A DNA stretch of 64,000 bases. It comes from Micromonospora sp. PLK6-60. GTDB lineage: Bacteria > Actinomycetota > Actinomycetes > Mycobacteriales > Micromonosporaceae. Positions 9,206-18,036 of this stretch are shown here, in pieces; within the stretch, counting starts at the first letter, position 1, and each line of letters begins with the position of its first letter. Location of the stretch: assembly GCF_019890675.1 (NCBI RefSeq), contig NZ_JAIOAA010000001.1, positions 654,603-718,602 on the forward strand, written 5' to 3'. The position numbers were made by a program, and so were the translations under genes. The notes beneath the pieces were generated by a model. The model did no database searches. It was not told where the DNA came from and saw only the letters and a program-made list of their open reading frames with translations.

Positions 9206-10836
9206 ACGCGGACAGCACCGACGTCGTGGTCATCGGCAGCGGCTTCGGCGGCGCCATCCCGGCGTACCGGCTGGCGGCCGGCGGCGCGCGGGTGACGGTG
9301 CTCGAACGGGGCCCCTGGCTGACCGGCGCGGACTTCGAGCACGACTTCGCGTTCGGCAGCGCGGCCACCCGGGCGTTCGAGTTCACCCTGGGCGACGGCA
9401 TGAACGTCCTCGGCGGCAACTGCGTCGGCGGCGGCAGCGTGGTCTATTTCGCGGCCACCCCCCGCGCGCCACGGCACACGTTCGAGCGGCAGGGCAGCAT
9501 CGGCCGCCGGATGTGGCCCCGCTCCATCGACCGGACCGCGCTGGACCCGTTCTACGACATGGTGTCCGAGTCGCTGCCGGTCACCCCGCAGGGGTGGAAC
9601 GACGTCACCTACTCGGGCGGGCTGTTCGCCGCGGCCTGCGCGCACGCCGGGCGGACCGCCAACCCGGTGCCGGCCGCCATCGACGGCGAGCAGTGCACCA
9701 ACTGCAACTGGATGATGTCCGGCTGCCGGTTCGACGCCAAACGCTCGCTGCTGCTGAACTACCTACCGGCCGCGGTGGCCCACGGCGCGCGGATCCGCCC
9801 GTTGCACGAGGTGCAGCGGATCACCCGGACCGACGACGGCTACCGCGTGCACTACAACACGGTGGACGAGGTGGACTACCGGGTGGTCACCGGGGGCGGC
9901 ACGATCGACTGCCGGTTGGTGGTGGTGGCCGCCGGCGCGGTCGCCACCCCGGTCATCCTCCAGCGGTCCGAGGAGGACCTGGGCGAGCTGCCGGCCGCCG
10001 TCGGCCGGTACTTCTCCGGCAACGGCGAGCGGCTGAACACCGCGGTCATCGACGAGGCCAAGGCGCGCGACCTGCTCGGGCTGAGCCGTCCGGACGGGCG
10101 GGCGTACGAGGCGTACCAGATCGGCAAGGGCCCGGTCTGCGCCAGCTGGGACCGGCTGGACGGCGCCCTGCCGGAGTTCAGCCGGCACTCCCTGGAGCAG
10201 CTCTACTTCCCGCCCGGCTTCGGCACGATCCTGGCCCAGGTGGCGAACGCGGACGGGCCGAGCTGGTTCGGCGTGGACAAGAAGGAGATGCTGCGCCGCT
10301 GGCAGTCCTGGCTGACGATCTTCATCATGTCCGAGGACGACAACGAGGGCGTCTTCGGCCCGCCGCCGGAGACCGGCCACGCCGACCGGATCGCGCAGCA
10401 GATGCTCAGCCGGGGGGCACTGCGCTACCGCCCCACCGAGAACACCCGGGCCGGGTGGGCGCGGGCCGACGCCGACGTGCGCGACATCCTCGAACGTGAC
10501 GGCCTGTCCACCGTGATGCCGTGGACCGACGACGTGATCGGCGCGTACACCGTGCACCCGCTGGCGTCCTGCCGGATCGGCGACGACCCCGACACCTCGG
10601 CCCTGGACGACCGGCACGAGCTGCGCGGGCACCCCGGCATCTTCGTCACCGACGGCTCCGCGGTGCCGGGCGCGCTGACCGTCAACCCGGCCCTCACCAT
10701 CGCCGCGCTGGCCGAGCGGGCGGTACCCGGGATCGTCGAGGCGGCCCGCGCGCGCGGCGTGCCGGTCCGCTACGTCGCCGAACCGCCGGAGCACCGCAAG
10801 AGCAGCAGCGGGTTCCGCCAGCCCGCCCATGCCTGA
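9202..10836 (+). CDS. GMC-family FAD oxidoreductase (enediyne E9 type)
   Basis: A 544-residue flavoenzyme. FAD-binding VIGSGFGGAIPAYRLAAGG is at residues 9-27, a cysteine-containing segment CTNCNWMMSGCRFDAK is near residue 165, and the C-terminal GMC active-site region reads YTVHPLASCRIG followed by GALTVNPALTIAALAER. It is cholesterol-oxidase/glucose-dehydrogenase-like and corresponds to SgcE9. The CxxC-x5-C arrangement could bind a metal or form a disulfide (inference). The start overlaps the E8 stop. A strong hairpin follows the gene. Confidence 0.87.
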   Translation: MNADSTDVVVIGSGFGGAIPAYRLAAGGARVTVLERGPWLTGADFEHDFAFGSAATRAFEFTLGDGMNVLGGNCVGGGSVVYFAATPRAPRHTFERQGSIGRRMWPRSIDRTALDPFYDMVSESLPVTPQGWNDVTYSGGLFAAACAHAGRTANPVPAAIDGEQCTNCNWMMSGCRFDAKRSLLLNYLPAAVAHGARIRPLHEVQRITRTDDGYRVHYNTVDEVDYRVVTGGGTIDCRLVVVAAGAVATPVILQRSEEDLGELPAAVGRYFSGNGERLNTAVIDEAKARDLLGLSRPDGRAYEAYQIGKGPVCASWDRLDGALPEFSRHSLEQLYFPPGFGTILAQVANADGPSWFGVDKKEMLRRWQSWLTIFIMSEDDNEGVFGPPPETGHADRIAQQMLSRGALRYRPTENTRAGWARADADVRDILERDGLSTVMPWTDDVIGAYTVHPLASCRIGDDPDTSALDDRHELRGHPGIFVTDGSAVPGALTVNPALTIAALAERAVPGIVEAARARGVPVRYVAEPPEHRKSSSGFRQPAHA

Positions 10837-10837
10837 G

Positions 10838-10874
10838 CCCCCGGTGGCCCGCCCCAGTGGCGGGCCACCGGGGG
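10838..10874. terminator. Bidirectional terminator hairpin
   Basis: A perfect 16-base stem (10838-10853 with 10859-10874, starting CCCCCGGTGG) with a 5-base loop lies between the convergent GMC and SCP2-like genes. It almost fills their 40-base gap, as expected for a shared terminator. Confidence 0.8.
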
Positions 10875-10876
10875 GT

Positions 10877-11317
10877 TCACGGCTTGGGCACGTCGAACAG
10901 CGAGGGGAACCGGTTGACCAGGCCGAGGTCGCCGCGGGCGCGCAGCCGGCCCCGCAGGAACAACATCCGGGCGTTGGCGTTGCCGGTGGTCATCTTGACG
11001 AAGTTGACCGGGTCGAGCGTCAGGACCAGCTGGGGCGCCGGCGTCTCGGGCGGCACCACGACGCACCTGCCCTCGGCGATGCGCAGTTCGAACACGTCCG
11101 CGTCGCCGTCGGGCCGTCCCGTGACCCGCCAGTGCACCACGACGTCCAACGTGCCCGCCCGGTCGGCGCGGAACACGTCGGGCATTCCCTCGACCAGCGC
11201 GGTGAGCACGTCGGCTCGGGACTGCGCCAGGAGTTCCTTCAGTTCGTCGTCCGACGCCTGCTGCACCCATCGCGCGAATGCGGCGCGATCCTCGGACGGC
11301 ATGACCTTGACAACCAT
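10877..11317 (-). CDS. SCP2-like sterol-carrier-fold protein (possible E1-type)
   Basis: 146 residues from the ATG at 11317, which has GGGAG upstream; the longer reading frame back to 11401 lacks a ribosome site. The C-terminal half (ELRIAEGRCVVVPPETPAPQLVLTL, then LGNANARMLFLRGRLRARGDL-like text) follows the SCP2 pattern, in which a hydrophobic tunnel binds lipids or polyketides. Small SCP2-like proteins sit beside enediyne cassettes and may hold or shuttle hydrophobic intermediates; this is inference. It is transcribed against the cassette and diverges from the SDR at 11443. Confidence 0.7.
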   Translation of the reverse strand: MVVKVMPSEDRAAFARWVQQASDDELKELLAQSRADVLTALVEGMPDVFRADRAGTLDVVVHWRVTGRPDGDADVFELRIAEGRCVVVPPETPAPQLVLTLDPVNFVKMTTGNANARMLFLRGRLRARGDLGLVNRFPSLFDVPKP

Positions 11318-11442
11318 TTCGCCGCTCCCGTGAAGAACGAATGAATGAGCCGGACCGACAGTCCGCAAATCCATCATTTCGGCGCCGCGCGGGCCGGCCA
11401 ACTCCGAGAATGCCCGCCGTCGAAGGCACCAGGGAGGCAGCA

Positions 11443-12459
11443 GTGACCATTCTGATCACCGGCGGCGCCGGGTTCGTGGGCTCGCACACCGTGGCCGAGC
11501 TGCACCGCCGGGGCGGCGCCGTACACCTGCTCGTGCGGGACCGGCGGCGCGCGGCCCGGGCGCTGCGACCGCACGGCGTCGACCTGGCCGAGCTGCGGGT
11601 GACGACGGGGGACGTCACCGACCCGGCGACGGTCGCGGCCGCGGTCCGGGACTGCTCGGCGGTGCTGCACGCCGCCGCGGTCTACAGCTTCGATCCGCGT
11701 CGCCGCGCCGAGATACGCGCGGTCACCCGCCGCGGCACCGAGGTGGTGCTGGACGCCGCCCGCGCGGCCGGCGTGCCGCGCATCGTGCACGTCTCGACGT
11801 TCGGGACGCTGGTCCCGGCGCCCGGACCGGTGACCGCCGACTCGCCGGTGCGCCGGCCCCGCGAGCCGTACCTGGCCGCCAAGGCGGCGGCCGAGCGGGT
11901 GGCCCGCCGGCACCAGGACGAGGGGGCCCCGGTCACCATCGTGCATCCCCCCGCGCTGCTGGGCCCGCGCGACCCGAAGCTGGGCGACCAGAGCGCCCGG
12001 ATCCGCGACGTGCTGCGCGGGCTGATGCCGATCTGGCCCGACGGCGGCTTCCCGATCGGCGACGTCCGCGACCTCGCCGGCCTGCACGCGAGCCTGCTGG
12101 ACGGTGGGCCGGTCCCGGCCCGCGTCGCCGGGCCGGGCCGGTTCGTGCCGACCCGGGAGCTGCTGGCCGGCCTGCGCCGCGTCACCGGGCGCCGGCTGCC
12201 GGCGGTGCACCTGCCGGCGGTCGCGCTGCTGCCGGTCGGTCGGCTCGCCGGGCTGGCCCAGCGGGTCCTGCCGGTGCACGTGCCGGTCGAGTACGGGGCC
12301 ATCTACGCCTGCCGGGTGGCCCGGCCACTCGACACCGCCGCCACCGACGACCTGCGGGGCACCGCGGCCCGGCCGCTCGTCGAGACGCTGGCCGACACCG
12401 TCCGGTGGCTGCACGAGGCCGGCCACGTCAGCGCCGCGCAGGCGGGCCGGGCGGCGTAG
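11443..12459 (+). CDS. Extended SDR (NAD-dependent epimerase/dehydratase/reductase)
   Basis: 338 residues from GTG 11443, preceded by AGGGAGGCAG; the ATG at 11341 would add a 34-residue tail without homology. The N-terminus is the extended-SDR nucleotide motif ITGGAGFVGSH, and the catalytic YxxxK is YLAAK around residue 146. The overall pattern (HAAAVYSF, VHVSTFGTLVPA) resembles dihydroflavonol-4-reductase-like or nucleoside-sugar enzymes. It could be a ketoreductase for the core or for the deoxysugar; the sequence does not decide. Confidence 0.75.
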   Translation: MTILITGGAGFVGSHTVAELHRRGGAVHLLVRDRRRAARALRPHGVDLAELRVTTGDVTDPATVAAAVRDCSAVLHAAAVYSFDPRRRAEIRAVTRRGTEVVLDAARAAGVPRIVHVSTFGTLVPAPGPVTADSPVRRPREPYLAAKAAAERVARRHQDEGAPVTIVHPPALLGPRDPKLGDQSARIRDVLRGLMPIWPDGGFPIGDVRDLAGLHASLLDGGPVPARVAGPGRFVPTRELLAGLRRVTGRRLPAVHLPAVALLPVGRLAGLAQRVLPVHVPVEYGAIYACRVARPLDTAATDDLRGTAARPLVETLADTVRWLHEAGHVSAAQAGRAA

Positions 12460-12519
12460 CCGCGCAGCGGGCCAGGCTGCTTAGCCGCGCAGCGGACCAG
12501 GCGGCGTAGCCGCGCTCGG
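12457..12519. repeat. 25-bp tandem repeat, two and a half copies
   Basis: The unit TAGCCGCGCAGCGG-x-CCAGGCxGCx begins at 12457, again at 12482, and partially at 12507. Copies one and two differ at a few bases. The first copy starts on the SDR stop codon, so the array lies entirely in the 3' flank. Probably a local slippage duplication. Confidence 0.6.
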
Positions 12520-12578
12520 ACGGCGGCGGTCGCCGGGTCCGTCGCGCCGCCGCCCGTCAGCACCCGCCGGCACGGCCG

Positions 12579-12610
12579 TGGCCCGCCGGAGACGACGTCA
12601 CGGCGGGCCA
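12579..12610. terminator. Terminator hairpin between convergent genes
   Basis: TGGCCCGCCG at 12579-12588 pairs with CGGCGGGCCA at 12601-12610 across a 12-base loop, in the gap between the SDR ending at 12459 and the cupin ending at 12630. Confidence 0.6.
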
Positions 12611-12629
12611 TGGTGGTACGGCTGCTGTC

Positions 12630-13031
<402 letters not shown>

Positions 13032-13101
13032 CAGCTCCTTCGTCAGGGTCTGGCCGCTCCGGATCAGATAGGGGAAACGTTAGGCGCGTGCCGGGCCGGG
13101 C

Positions 13102-13677
13102 TCATCTTCCAGGCTGCGCACCCGGGCGGGCGGATCGTCCGCCGGCCAGCGACGCGTGCTCGGCGACCAGGTCCATCACGGCGCCGGGAATCTCCCCCAC
13201 CCCCGAGCCCCGCACCGGGCTGGAGCGGGAGGTCATCGGGCCGGGCTCCAGCACGTGGTACCCGTCCGCGCGCAGCGTGGCGACCGCCCGCCGGATCGCC
13301 GGGTTGGCCCACATGCGCGCGTTCATGCAGGGCTGGAAGTAGACGCCCGGGCCGTGCACCGAGATGAGGGCCGTCACCAACGTGTCGGCGATGCCGACGG
13401 CGGCCTTGGCCAGGGTGGTCGCGGTGGCCGGCGCCACCACGAAGGTGTCGGCCCGCTCCAGCAGGGTCACGTGCAGCGGGTCGTCGAGCCAGTCCTCGTC
13501 GGTGTAGACGGGCACCGACAGCTCGGGGAGGAAGCGGGCGGCCGCCGTACGGGTGGCCACCACGGTGACGTCGTCGGCGTAGCGCAGGGCCTCCTCGACC
13601 AGGCGACCGGTCGAGACGGCGGCGCTGGAGCCGCAGACTCCGATCAGCACGGAGCCCAGGGGCGGGCGGGTCGTCAT
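13102..13677 (-). CDS. EpiD/LanD/CoaC-like flavoprotein decarboxylase
   Basis: 191 residues, HFCD-family flavoprotein. Visible elements: GVCGSSAAV (residues 13-21), the presumed active-site His69 in DPLHVTLLERAD, FMN-binding PATATTLAKAAVGIADTL (83-100), and the substrate-clamp PCMNARMWANPAIRR (116-130). These are shared by CoaC (phosphopantothenoylcysteine decarboxylase) and by peptidyl-cysteine decarboxylases (EpiD, CypD, TvaF). No CoaB (ligase) domain is attached, unlike housekeeping Dfp in actinobacteria. Immediately upstream lies a 43-aa peptide with a near-C-terminal Cys, which favours oxidative decarboxylation of a peptide Cys (inference). A start at 13677 is chosen by homology. Confidence 0.82.
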   Translation of the reverse strand: MTTRPPLGSVLIGVCGSSAAVSTGRLVEEALRYADDVTVVATRTAAARFLPELSVPVYTDEDWLDDPLHVTLLERADTFVVAPATATTLAKAAVGIADTLVTALISVHGPGVYFQPCMNARMWANPAIRRAVATLRADGYHVLEPGPMTSRSSPVRGSGVGEIPGAVMDLVAEHASLAGGRSARPGAQPGR

Positions 13678-13709
13678 CGGTTCGTCCTTCCGGCCTCACA
13701 CGAGACGAC

Positions 13710-13740
13710 GATGGTGCCGCGGGGACACCGCGGCACCATC
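13710..13740 (-). terminator. Attenuator-like hairpin between peptide and flavoprotein genes
   Basis: A perfect 13-base stem (GATGGTGCCGCGG at 13710-13722, complement at 13728-13740) with a 5-base loop sits just after the peptide gene and before the flavoprotein gene. Partial terminators in this place are typical of RiPP operons, where the precursor must be made in excess of the enzymes. A second 17-bp palindrome (13756-13772) overlaps the peptide stop codon. Confidence 0.65.
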
Positions 13741-13768
13741 ATCATCACGCTACTGCTGAGACGACGTC

Positions 13769-13900
13769 TCAGACGTCGCAGGGCTCCCCGAGCACGATCG
13801 ACGGGGCGACGGTGGCGTCGCTGAAGTCGGCCGAGGTCACCTCGGCGGCGGTCAGCAGCTCGTCGTCGGTCGCGGTCAGAACGGTGTTGATGTTCTCCAT
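13769..13900 (-). CDS. Small acidic peptide, candidate RiPP precursor
   Basis: 43 residues starting MENINTVLTATDDELLTAAE and ending with PSIVLGEPCDV. The ATG at 13900 has an excellent ribosome site (GGAGGAG, 5 bases away), much better than any upstream in-frame start. The N-terminal half is acidic and helix-prone like RiPP leaders; the C-terminal part has Ser27, Thr30, Ser34 and a single Cys41 followed by Asp-Val. It is followed by an attenuator-like hairpin and an EpiD-like decarboxylase gene. I do not recognise the family; precursor status is inferred from size, ribosome site, hairpin and neighbour. Confidence 0.65.
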   Translation of the reverse strand: MENINTVLTATDDELLTAAEVTSADFSDATVAPSIVLGEPCDV

Positions 13901-13953
13901 GACGCTCCTCCAATGTTCGCTGTTGTTTGCTGTTTCCCCGGCCAAGGTGGTTC

Positions 13954-14049
13954 CAGAATGAAACCACTCCGGGCTTCCCGCCACTTCGGAATTGCGGCGC
14001 TCACAGCGCAATTCCGGAGTGGCATTCCGGCGACGCCGGATTCATTCTG
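13954..14049. repeat. Nested inverted repeats in divergent intergenic region
   Basis: In the 231-base gap between the peptide gene and the 2,3-dehydratase gene, an outer 9-base pair of arms (CAGAATGAA 13954-13962 / 14041-14049) encloses a 16-base stem with one mismatch (13981-13996 / 14007-14022) and a 15-bp palindrome TCCGGCGACGCCGGA. CCACTCCGG (13964-13972) is an alternative partner for 14014-14022, so two foldings compete. It could be a regulatory element for the divergent promoters, or a MITE-like remnant. Confidence 0.6.
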
Positions 14050-14131
14050 AGGCCGCACGCGTGCGATGAGCATGGTGCGCATCGGGCTGGCGGGACCACC
14101 GTTTCCGGGCCGCCGAGAAAGGTCTTCCGAC

Positions 14132-15559
14132 ATGTCGCACAGCACGGCGCTCCGCGAGCGGGCCGGCGCCGGCCGCATCTTCACCGAATCAGCGACTGCG
14201 GCCGAGGACCGCTCGGTCGGACGGTTCGGGCCCTGGTGGTCCGACCGGACGCGATCGAACCGCTTCCACGTCACGCCGATCTGCTTCGCCGACCTCGAGC
14301 ACTGGGGCTTCGACCCGGAGACCGGGAACCTCGGCCACCGCAGCGGGAAGTTCTTCACGATCGAGGGGTTGGCGGTCCGCAGCGACTACGGGCCCGTGCC
14401 CCGCTGGTCCCAGCCGATCATCAACCAGCCGGAGATCGGGCTCTGCGGCATCCTCGTCAAGTACTTCGACGGCGTGCCGTACTGCCTGATGCAGGCCAAG
14501 ATGGAGCCGGGCAACGTCAACACGTTGCAGCTGTCGCCGACGGTCCAGGCGACCCGCAGCAACTCCAGCCGGGTGCACCGCGGCGGCGGCATCCGCTACC
14601 TGGAACACTTCGTCGGCGCCGACCGGGGCCGGGTGCTCGTCGACGTCCTGCAGTCCGAGCAGGGCTCGTGGTTCTATCGCAAGCAGAACCGGAACATGGT
14701 CGTCGAGGTGACCGGCGAGGTCGCGCCGCACGACGACTTCTGCTGGCTCTCCCTGCGCCAGGTGCTGGACCTGCTGCACGTCGACAACCTGGTCAACATG
14801 GACGCCCGTACGGTGCTGTCCTGCATGCCGTTCGCTCCCCCGCAGCGGGACAGCGGCTCCCGGCACGCCCCCCAGGGGTTCCGGCAGGCGCTGGCCCGGT
14901 CACTCGACCGCGGCGCCGCCGCCCGGCACGACCTCGGCGAGATCCTCAGCTGGCTCACCGAGGAGAAGACCCGGCGCGAGGTCAACACCCGGCTCATCCC
15001 GGCGCGGGAGGTCACCGGCTGGCGCCGGTCGGACCGCGAGATCGCGCACGAGGCGGGCCGGCACTTCCGGGTGATCGCGGTGCACGTCGAGGCCAGCAAC
15101 CGCGAGGTGCCGTCCTGGCGGCAGCCGCTGCTCGTGCCGAGCGCGCGCGGGGTCATCGCCTTCCTCACCAAGCGGATCGAGGGGGTCCTGCACGTGCTCG
15201 TGCACGCCCGGGTCGAACCGGGCTTCATCGACAAGGTGGAGCTGGGGCCCACCGTGCAGTGCACACCGGAGAACCACACCGACCTGCCCGCCGACCGGCA
15301 GCCGCGCTACCTCGACTACGTGCTGGCCGCGGACCCGGCCCGCATCCGGTTCGACGCCCTCCTCTCCGAGGAGGGCGGCCGGTTCCTGGACGCGCAGAAC
15401 CGGTACCTGGTCATCGAGGTCGAGGAGGACTTCCCGCTGCGGGCCCCGGACGGCTACCGCTGGCTCACCATCGGTCAGTTGGGCGAGTTGCTGCGGCACG
15501 GCCACTACGTGAACGTCCAGGCGCGCAGCCTCGTCGCCTGCCTGCACAGTCTCTGGTGA
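14132..15559 (+). CDS. NDP-hexose 2,3-dehydratase (TylX3/SpnO family)
   Basis: 475 residues made of two homologous halves: the segments around [18 protein letters not shown] (first half) and [18 protein letters not shown] (second half) repeat, as in all NDP-4-keto-6-deoxyhexose 2,3-dehydratases. The enzyme removes the C2 hydroxyl, giving a 3,4-diketo-2,6-dideoxy sugar that needs immediate C3 reduction; the next gene encodes that reductase. Start ATG at 14132 has GAAAGG upstream. It heads a plus-strand deoxysugar operon of three genes. Confidence 0.93.
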   Translation: MSHSTALRERAGAGRIFTESATAAEDRSVGRFGPWWSDRTRSNRFHVTPICFADLEHWGFDPETGNLGHRSGKFFTIEGLAVRSDYGPVPRWSQPIINQPEIGLCGILVKYFDGVPYCLMQAKMEPGNVNTLQLSPTVQATRSNSSRVHRGGGIRYLEHFVGADRGRVLVDVLQSEQGSWFYRKQNRNMVVEVTGEVAPHDDFCWLSLRQVLDLLHVDNLVNMDARTVLSCMPFAPPQRDSGSRHAPQGFRQALARSLDRGAAARHDLGEILSWLTEEKTRREVNTRLIPAREVTGWRRSDREIAHEAGRHFRVIAVHVEASNREVPSWRQPLLVPSARGVIAFLTKRIEGVLHVLVHARVEPGFIDKVELGPTVQCTPENHTDLPADRQPRYLDYVLAADPARIRFDALLSEEGGRFLDAQNRYLVIEVEEDFPLRAPDGYRWLTIGQLGELLRHGHYVNVQARSLVACLHSLW

Positions 15560-15573
15560 GGGGGACGACGGCG

Positions 15574-16554
15574 ATGCGGTCCGTGGTGCGCGTCGGGGTC
15601 CTGGGATGCGCGAGCATCGCGCTGCGCCGGACCCTCCCGGCGCTGGGCGTGGCCGAGGGCGTCGCGCTCACGGCCGTGGCGAGCCGGGATCCGGCCAGGG
15701 CACGCGAGGTCGCCCAGCGGTTCGGCTGCGCCGCCGCCGACGGGTACGACAGCCTGCTGGAGCGCCCCGACGTCGACGCGGTGTACGTCCCGCTGCCCAC
15801 CGGCCTGCACGCCGAGTGGGTGGGCCGCGCGCTCGCCGCCGGCAAGCACGTGCTGTCGGAGAAGCCGCTGACGGTCGACGCCGCCACCGCCCAGGATCTG
15901 GTGGACCAGGCGGGCAGGGCCGGCCTGTGGCTGACCGAGAACTTCACCTTCCTCCACCACTCGCAGCACGCGACGGTCCGCCGGCTGGTCGCGGACGGCC
16001 GGATCGGCACGCCCCGGGTGTTCAGCGCGCGCTTCGGCATCCCCCCGCTCGACCCGGCGGACGTGCGGTACCGCCCGGACCTGGGCGGTGGCGCGCTGCT
16101 GGACGTGGGGGTGTACCCGATCCGGGCCGCCCAGCTGCTGCTCGGGCCGGAGCTGGAGGTGGTCGGCGCGGCCCGGCGGCTGGACCCGGCCCGGGGCGTC
16201 GACGTGGCCGGCCACGCCCTGCTGCGCACGCCCTCGGGGGTCACCGCCGAGCTGTCCTTCGGCTTCGAGCACGGGTACCGGTCCGGCTACGCGGTGTGGG
16301 GCGACCGGGGACGCCTGACGCTGGACCGGGCGTTCACCCCGCCGCCGACGTGGCAGCCGGTGGTCCGGCTCGACAGCCAGGACCGGGTGGAGGAGCTGAC
16401 GCTGCCGGCGGACCACCAGTTCCGCAACACCCTCGCGGCCTTCTCCCGGTCGATCCTGCGGCAGGCGGACTTCGGCCCGCAGGGCGAGGCCATCGTGCGC
16501 CAGGCCCGGCTGGTGGACCAGGTGCGGGCGGCCGCCGAACGGTTCACCGCCTGA
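15574..16554 (+). CDS. NDP-hexose 3-ketoreductase (Gfo/Idh/MocA family)
   Basis: 326 residues. Rossmann start [18 protein letters not shown] and the family motif SEKPLTVDA with the conserved lysine are present; [15 protein letters not shown] is the usual mid-domain motif. Homologues (TylC1/SpnN/KijD10 type) reduce the C3 ketone of the unstable product of 2,3-dehydratase. It begins 14 bases after the dehydratase stop. Stop of this gene overlaps an ATG at 16554 that I do not use for the next gene. Confidence 0.9.
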   Translation: MRSVVRVGVLGCASIALRRTLPALGVAEGVALTAVASRDPARAREVAQRFGCAAADGYDSLLERPDVDAVYVPLPTGLHAEWVGRALAAGKHVLSEKPLTVDAATAQDLVDQAGRAGLWLTENFTFLHHSQHATVRRLVADGRIGTPRVFSARFGIPPLDPADVRYRPDLGGGALLDVGVYPIRAAQLLLGPELEVVGAARRLDPARGVDVAGHALLRTPSGVTAELSFGFEHGYRSGYAVWGDRGRLTLDRAFTPPPTWQPVVRLDSQDRVEELTLPADHQFRNTLAAFSRSILRQADFGPQGEAIVRQARLVDQVRAAAERFTA

Positions 16555-16583
16555 TGCCCGCCAGACGACTCCAGGAGGTCGAC

Positions 16584-17936
16584 GTGAACAGCACGCGCAA
16601 GGCGCAGATCCTGGCGGAGGTGCGCCAACTGCACCGGGAGAACGCCACCGACGAGTTCGTCCCCGGCGTGACACCGATCCTGTCGTCCGGCGCCGTGCTC
16701 GACGAGGACGACCGGGCGGCGCTCGCCGAGTCGGCCATCGACCTGCGGATCGCCGCGGGGGTCGCCGCGCGCAAGTTCGAGTCGGCGTTCGCCCGCACGC
16801 TGGGGCTGCGCAAGGCCCACCTCACCAACTCCGGGTCGTCGGCGAACCTGCTCGCGCTCTCGGCGTTCACCTCGCCCCAGCTGGACGACGTGCGGCTGCG
16901 TCCCGGCGACGAGGTGATCACGGTCGCCGCGGGCTTTCCCACCACGGTGAACCCGATCATCCAGAACGGGCTCGTCCCGGTCTTCGTCGACGTGGAGCTC
17001 GGCACGTACAACACGACCGCCGAGCGGATCGAGGCCGCGATCGGGCCGCGTACCCGGGCGATCATGATCGCGCACGCGCTCGGCAACCCGTACCCCGCCG
17101 AGGAGGTCGCCCAGCTCGCCGAGGCCCGTGGCCTCTTCGTCGTCGAGGACAACTGCGACGCCGTCGGCTCACTGCACCGGGGCCGGCTCACCGGGACGTT
17201 CGGCGACGTCTCCACGGTCAGCTTCTATCCCGCGCACCACATCACCATGGGCGAGGGTGGCTGCGTGCTGACGGCGAACCTGGCGCTGGCCCGCGTCGTC
17301 GAGTCCATGCGGGACTGGGGGCGGGACTGCTGGTGCGAGCCGGGCGAGGACAACACCTGCTTGAAGCGGTTCTCGTACCAGCTCGGTGACCTGCCCGAGG
17401 GCTACGACCACAAGTACATCTTCTCGCACGTCGGATACAACCTGAAGTCCACCGACCTGCAGGCGTCGCTCGGGCTGTCCCAGCTGCGCAAGCTGCCGGA
17501 GTTCGGCGCGGCGCGGCGGCGCAACTGGCGGCGGCTGCGGGCGGCCCTGGCGGACGTGCCGGGGCTGCTGCTCCCGGAGCCCACCGCCGGCAGCGACCCG
17601 AGCTGGTTCGGCTTCGCCATCACCGTCGACTCCGACGCCCCGTACACCCGCCAGGAGCTGGTGGATTTCCTGGAGTCCCGGCGGATCGGCACCCGGCGGC
17701 TCTTCGGCGGCAACCTCACCCGGCACCCGGCCTACCGGGACCGCGAGCACCGGGTCGCCGGCCCGCTCACCAACAGCGACATCATCACCGACCGTACGTT
17801 CTGGATCGGGGTTTACCCGGGCATCACAGTGGAAATGATCGATTTCATGGCACAGTCCATCAAGGACTTCGTCGGGCGACGCCGCGCGACGACGCCCGCG
17901 CGGGCCGCCACCCCGGTCCCCGCTCCGCAATCCTGA
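16584..17936 (+). CDS. PMP-dependent NDP-4-keto-6-deoxyhexose 3-dehydrase (E1/RfbH/TylC3-type)
   Basis: 450 residues, DegT/DnrJ/EryC1 fold. The lysine that normally binds PLP is replaced by histidine in the motif HHITMGEGG, and the cysteines [12 protein letters not shown] match the [2Fe-2S] region of RfbH/E1 enzymes; both point to a C3-deoxygenating dehydrase rather than an aminotransferase. GTG 16584 follows a near-perfect AGGAGG site; the ATG at 16554 overlapping the previous stop lacks one. An electron-donating reductase (E3) is not encoded in the window. With the preceding two genes it indicates a 2,3,6-trideoxy (or related) sugar. Confidence 0.92.
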   Translation: MNSTRKAQILAEVRQLHRENATDEFVPGVTPILSSGAVLDEDDRAALAESAIDLRIAAGVAARKFESAFARTLGLRKAHLTNSGSSANLLALSAFTSPQLDDVRLRPGDEVITVAAGFPTTVNPIIQNGLVPVFVDVELGTYNTTAERIEAAIGPRTRAIMIAHALGNPYPAEEVAQLAEARGLFVVEDNCDAVGSLHRGRLTGTFGDVSTVSFYPAHHITMGEGGCVLTANLALARVVESMRDWGRDCWCEPGEDNTCLKRFSYQLGDLPEGYDHKYIFSHVGYNLKSTDLQASLGLSQLRKLPEFGAARRRNWRRLRAALADVPGLLLPEPTAGSDPSWFGFAITVDSDAPYTRQELVDFLESRRIGTRRLFGGNLTRHPAYRDREHRVAGPLTNSDIITDRTFWIGVYPGITVEMIDFMAQSIKDFVGRRRATTPARAATPVPAPQS

Positions 17937-17975
17937 AGAGGTACGTCCCCCGCACGACCGTGATCCTGGCATGAG

Positions 17976-18015
17976 GGCCCTGACGACCAGATGACGTTGC
18001 CCGCACGTCAGGGCC
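17976..18015 (+). terminator. Leader hairpin before the thioredoxin-reductase-like gene
   Basis: GGCCCTGACG at 17976-17985 pairs with its complement at 18006-18015 in the 100-base gap, ending 22 bases before the GTG start and just upstream of the AAGGAGG site. Could be a weak terminator of the sugar operon or an attenuator. Confidence 0.45.
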
Positions 18016-18036
18016 AAACCCCTCAAGGAGGTTCCC

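Noticed and set aside
16554..16583. ATG at 16554 as the start of the 3-dehydrase
   Set aside because: It overlaps the previous stop without a ribosome site, while GTG 16584 has AGGAGG at ideal spacing.
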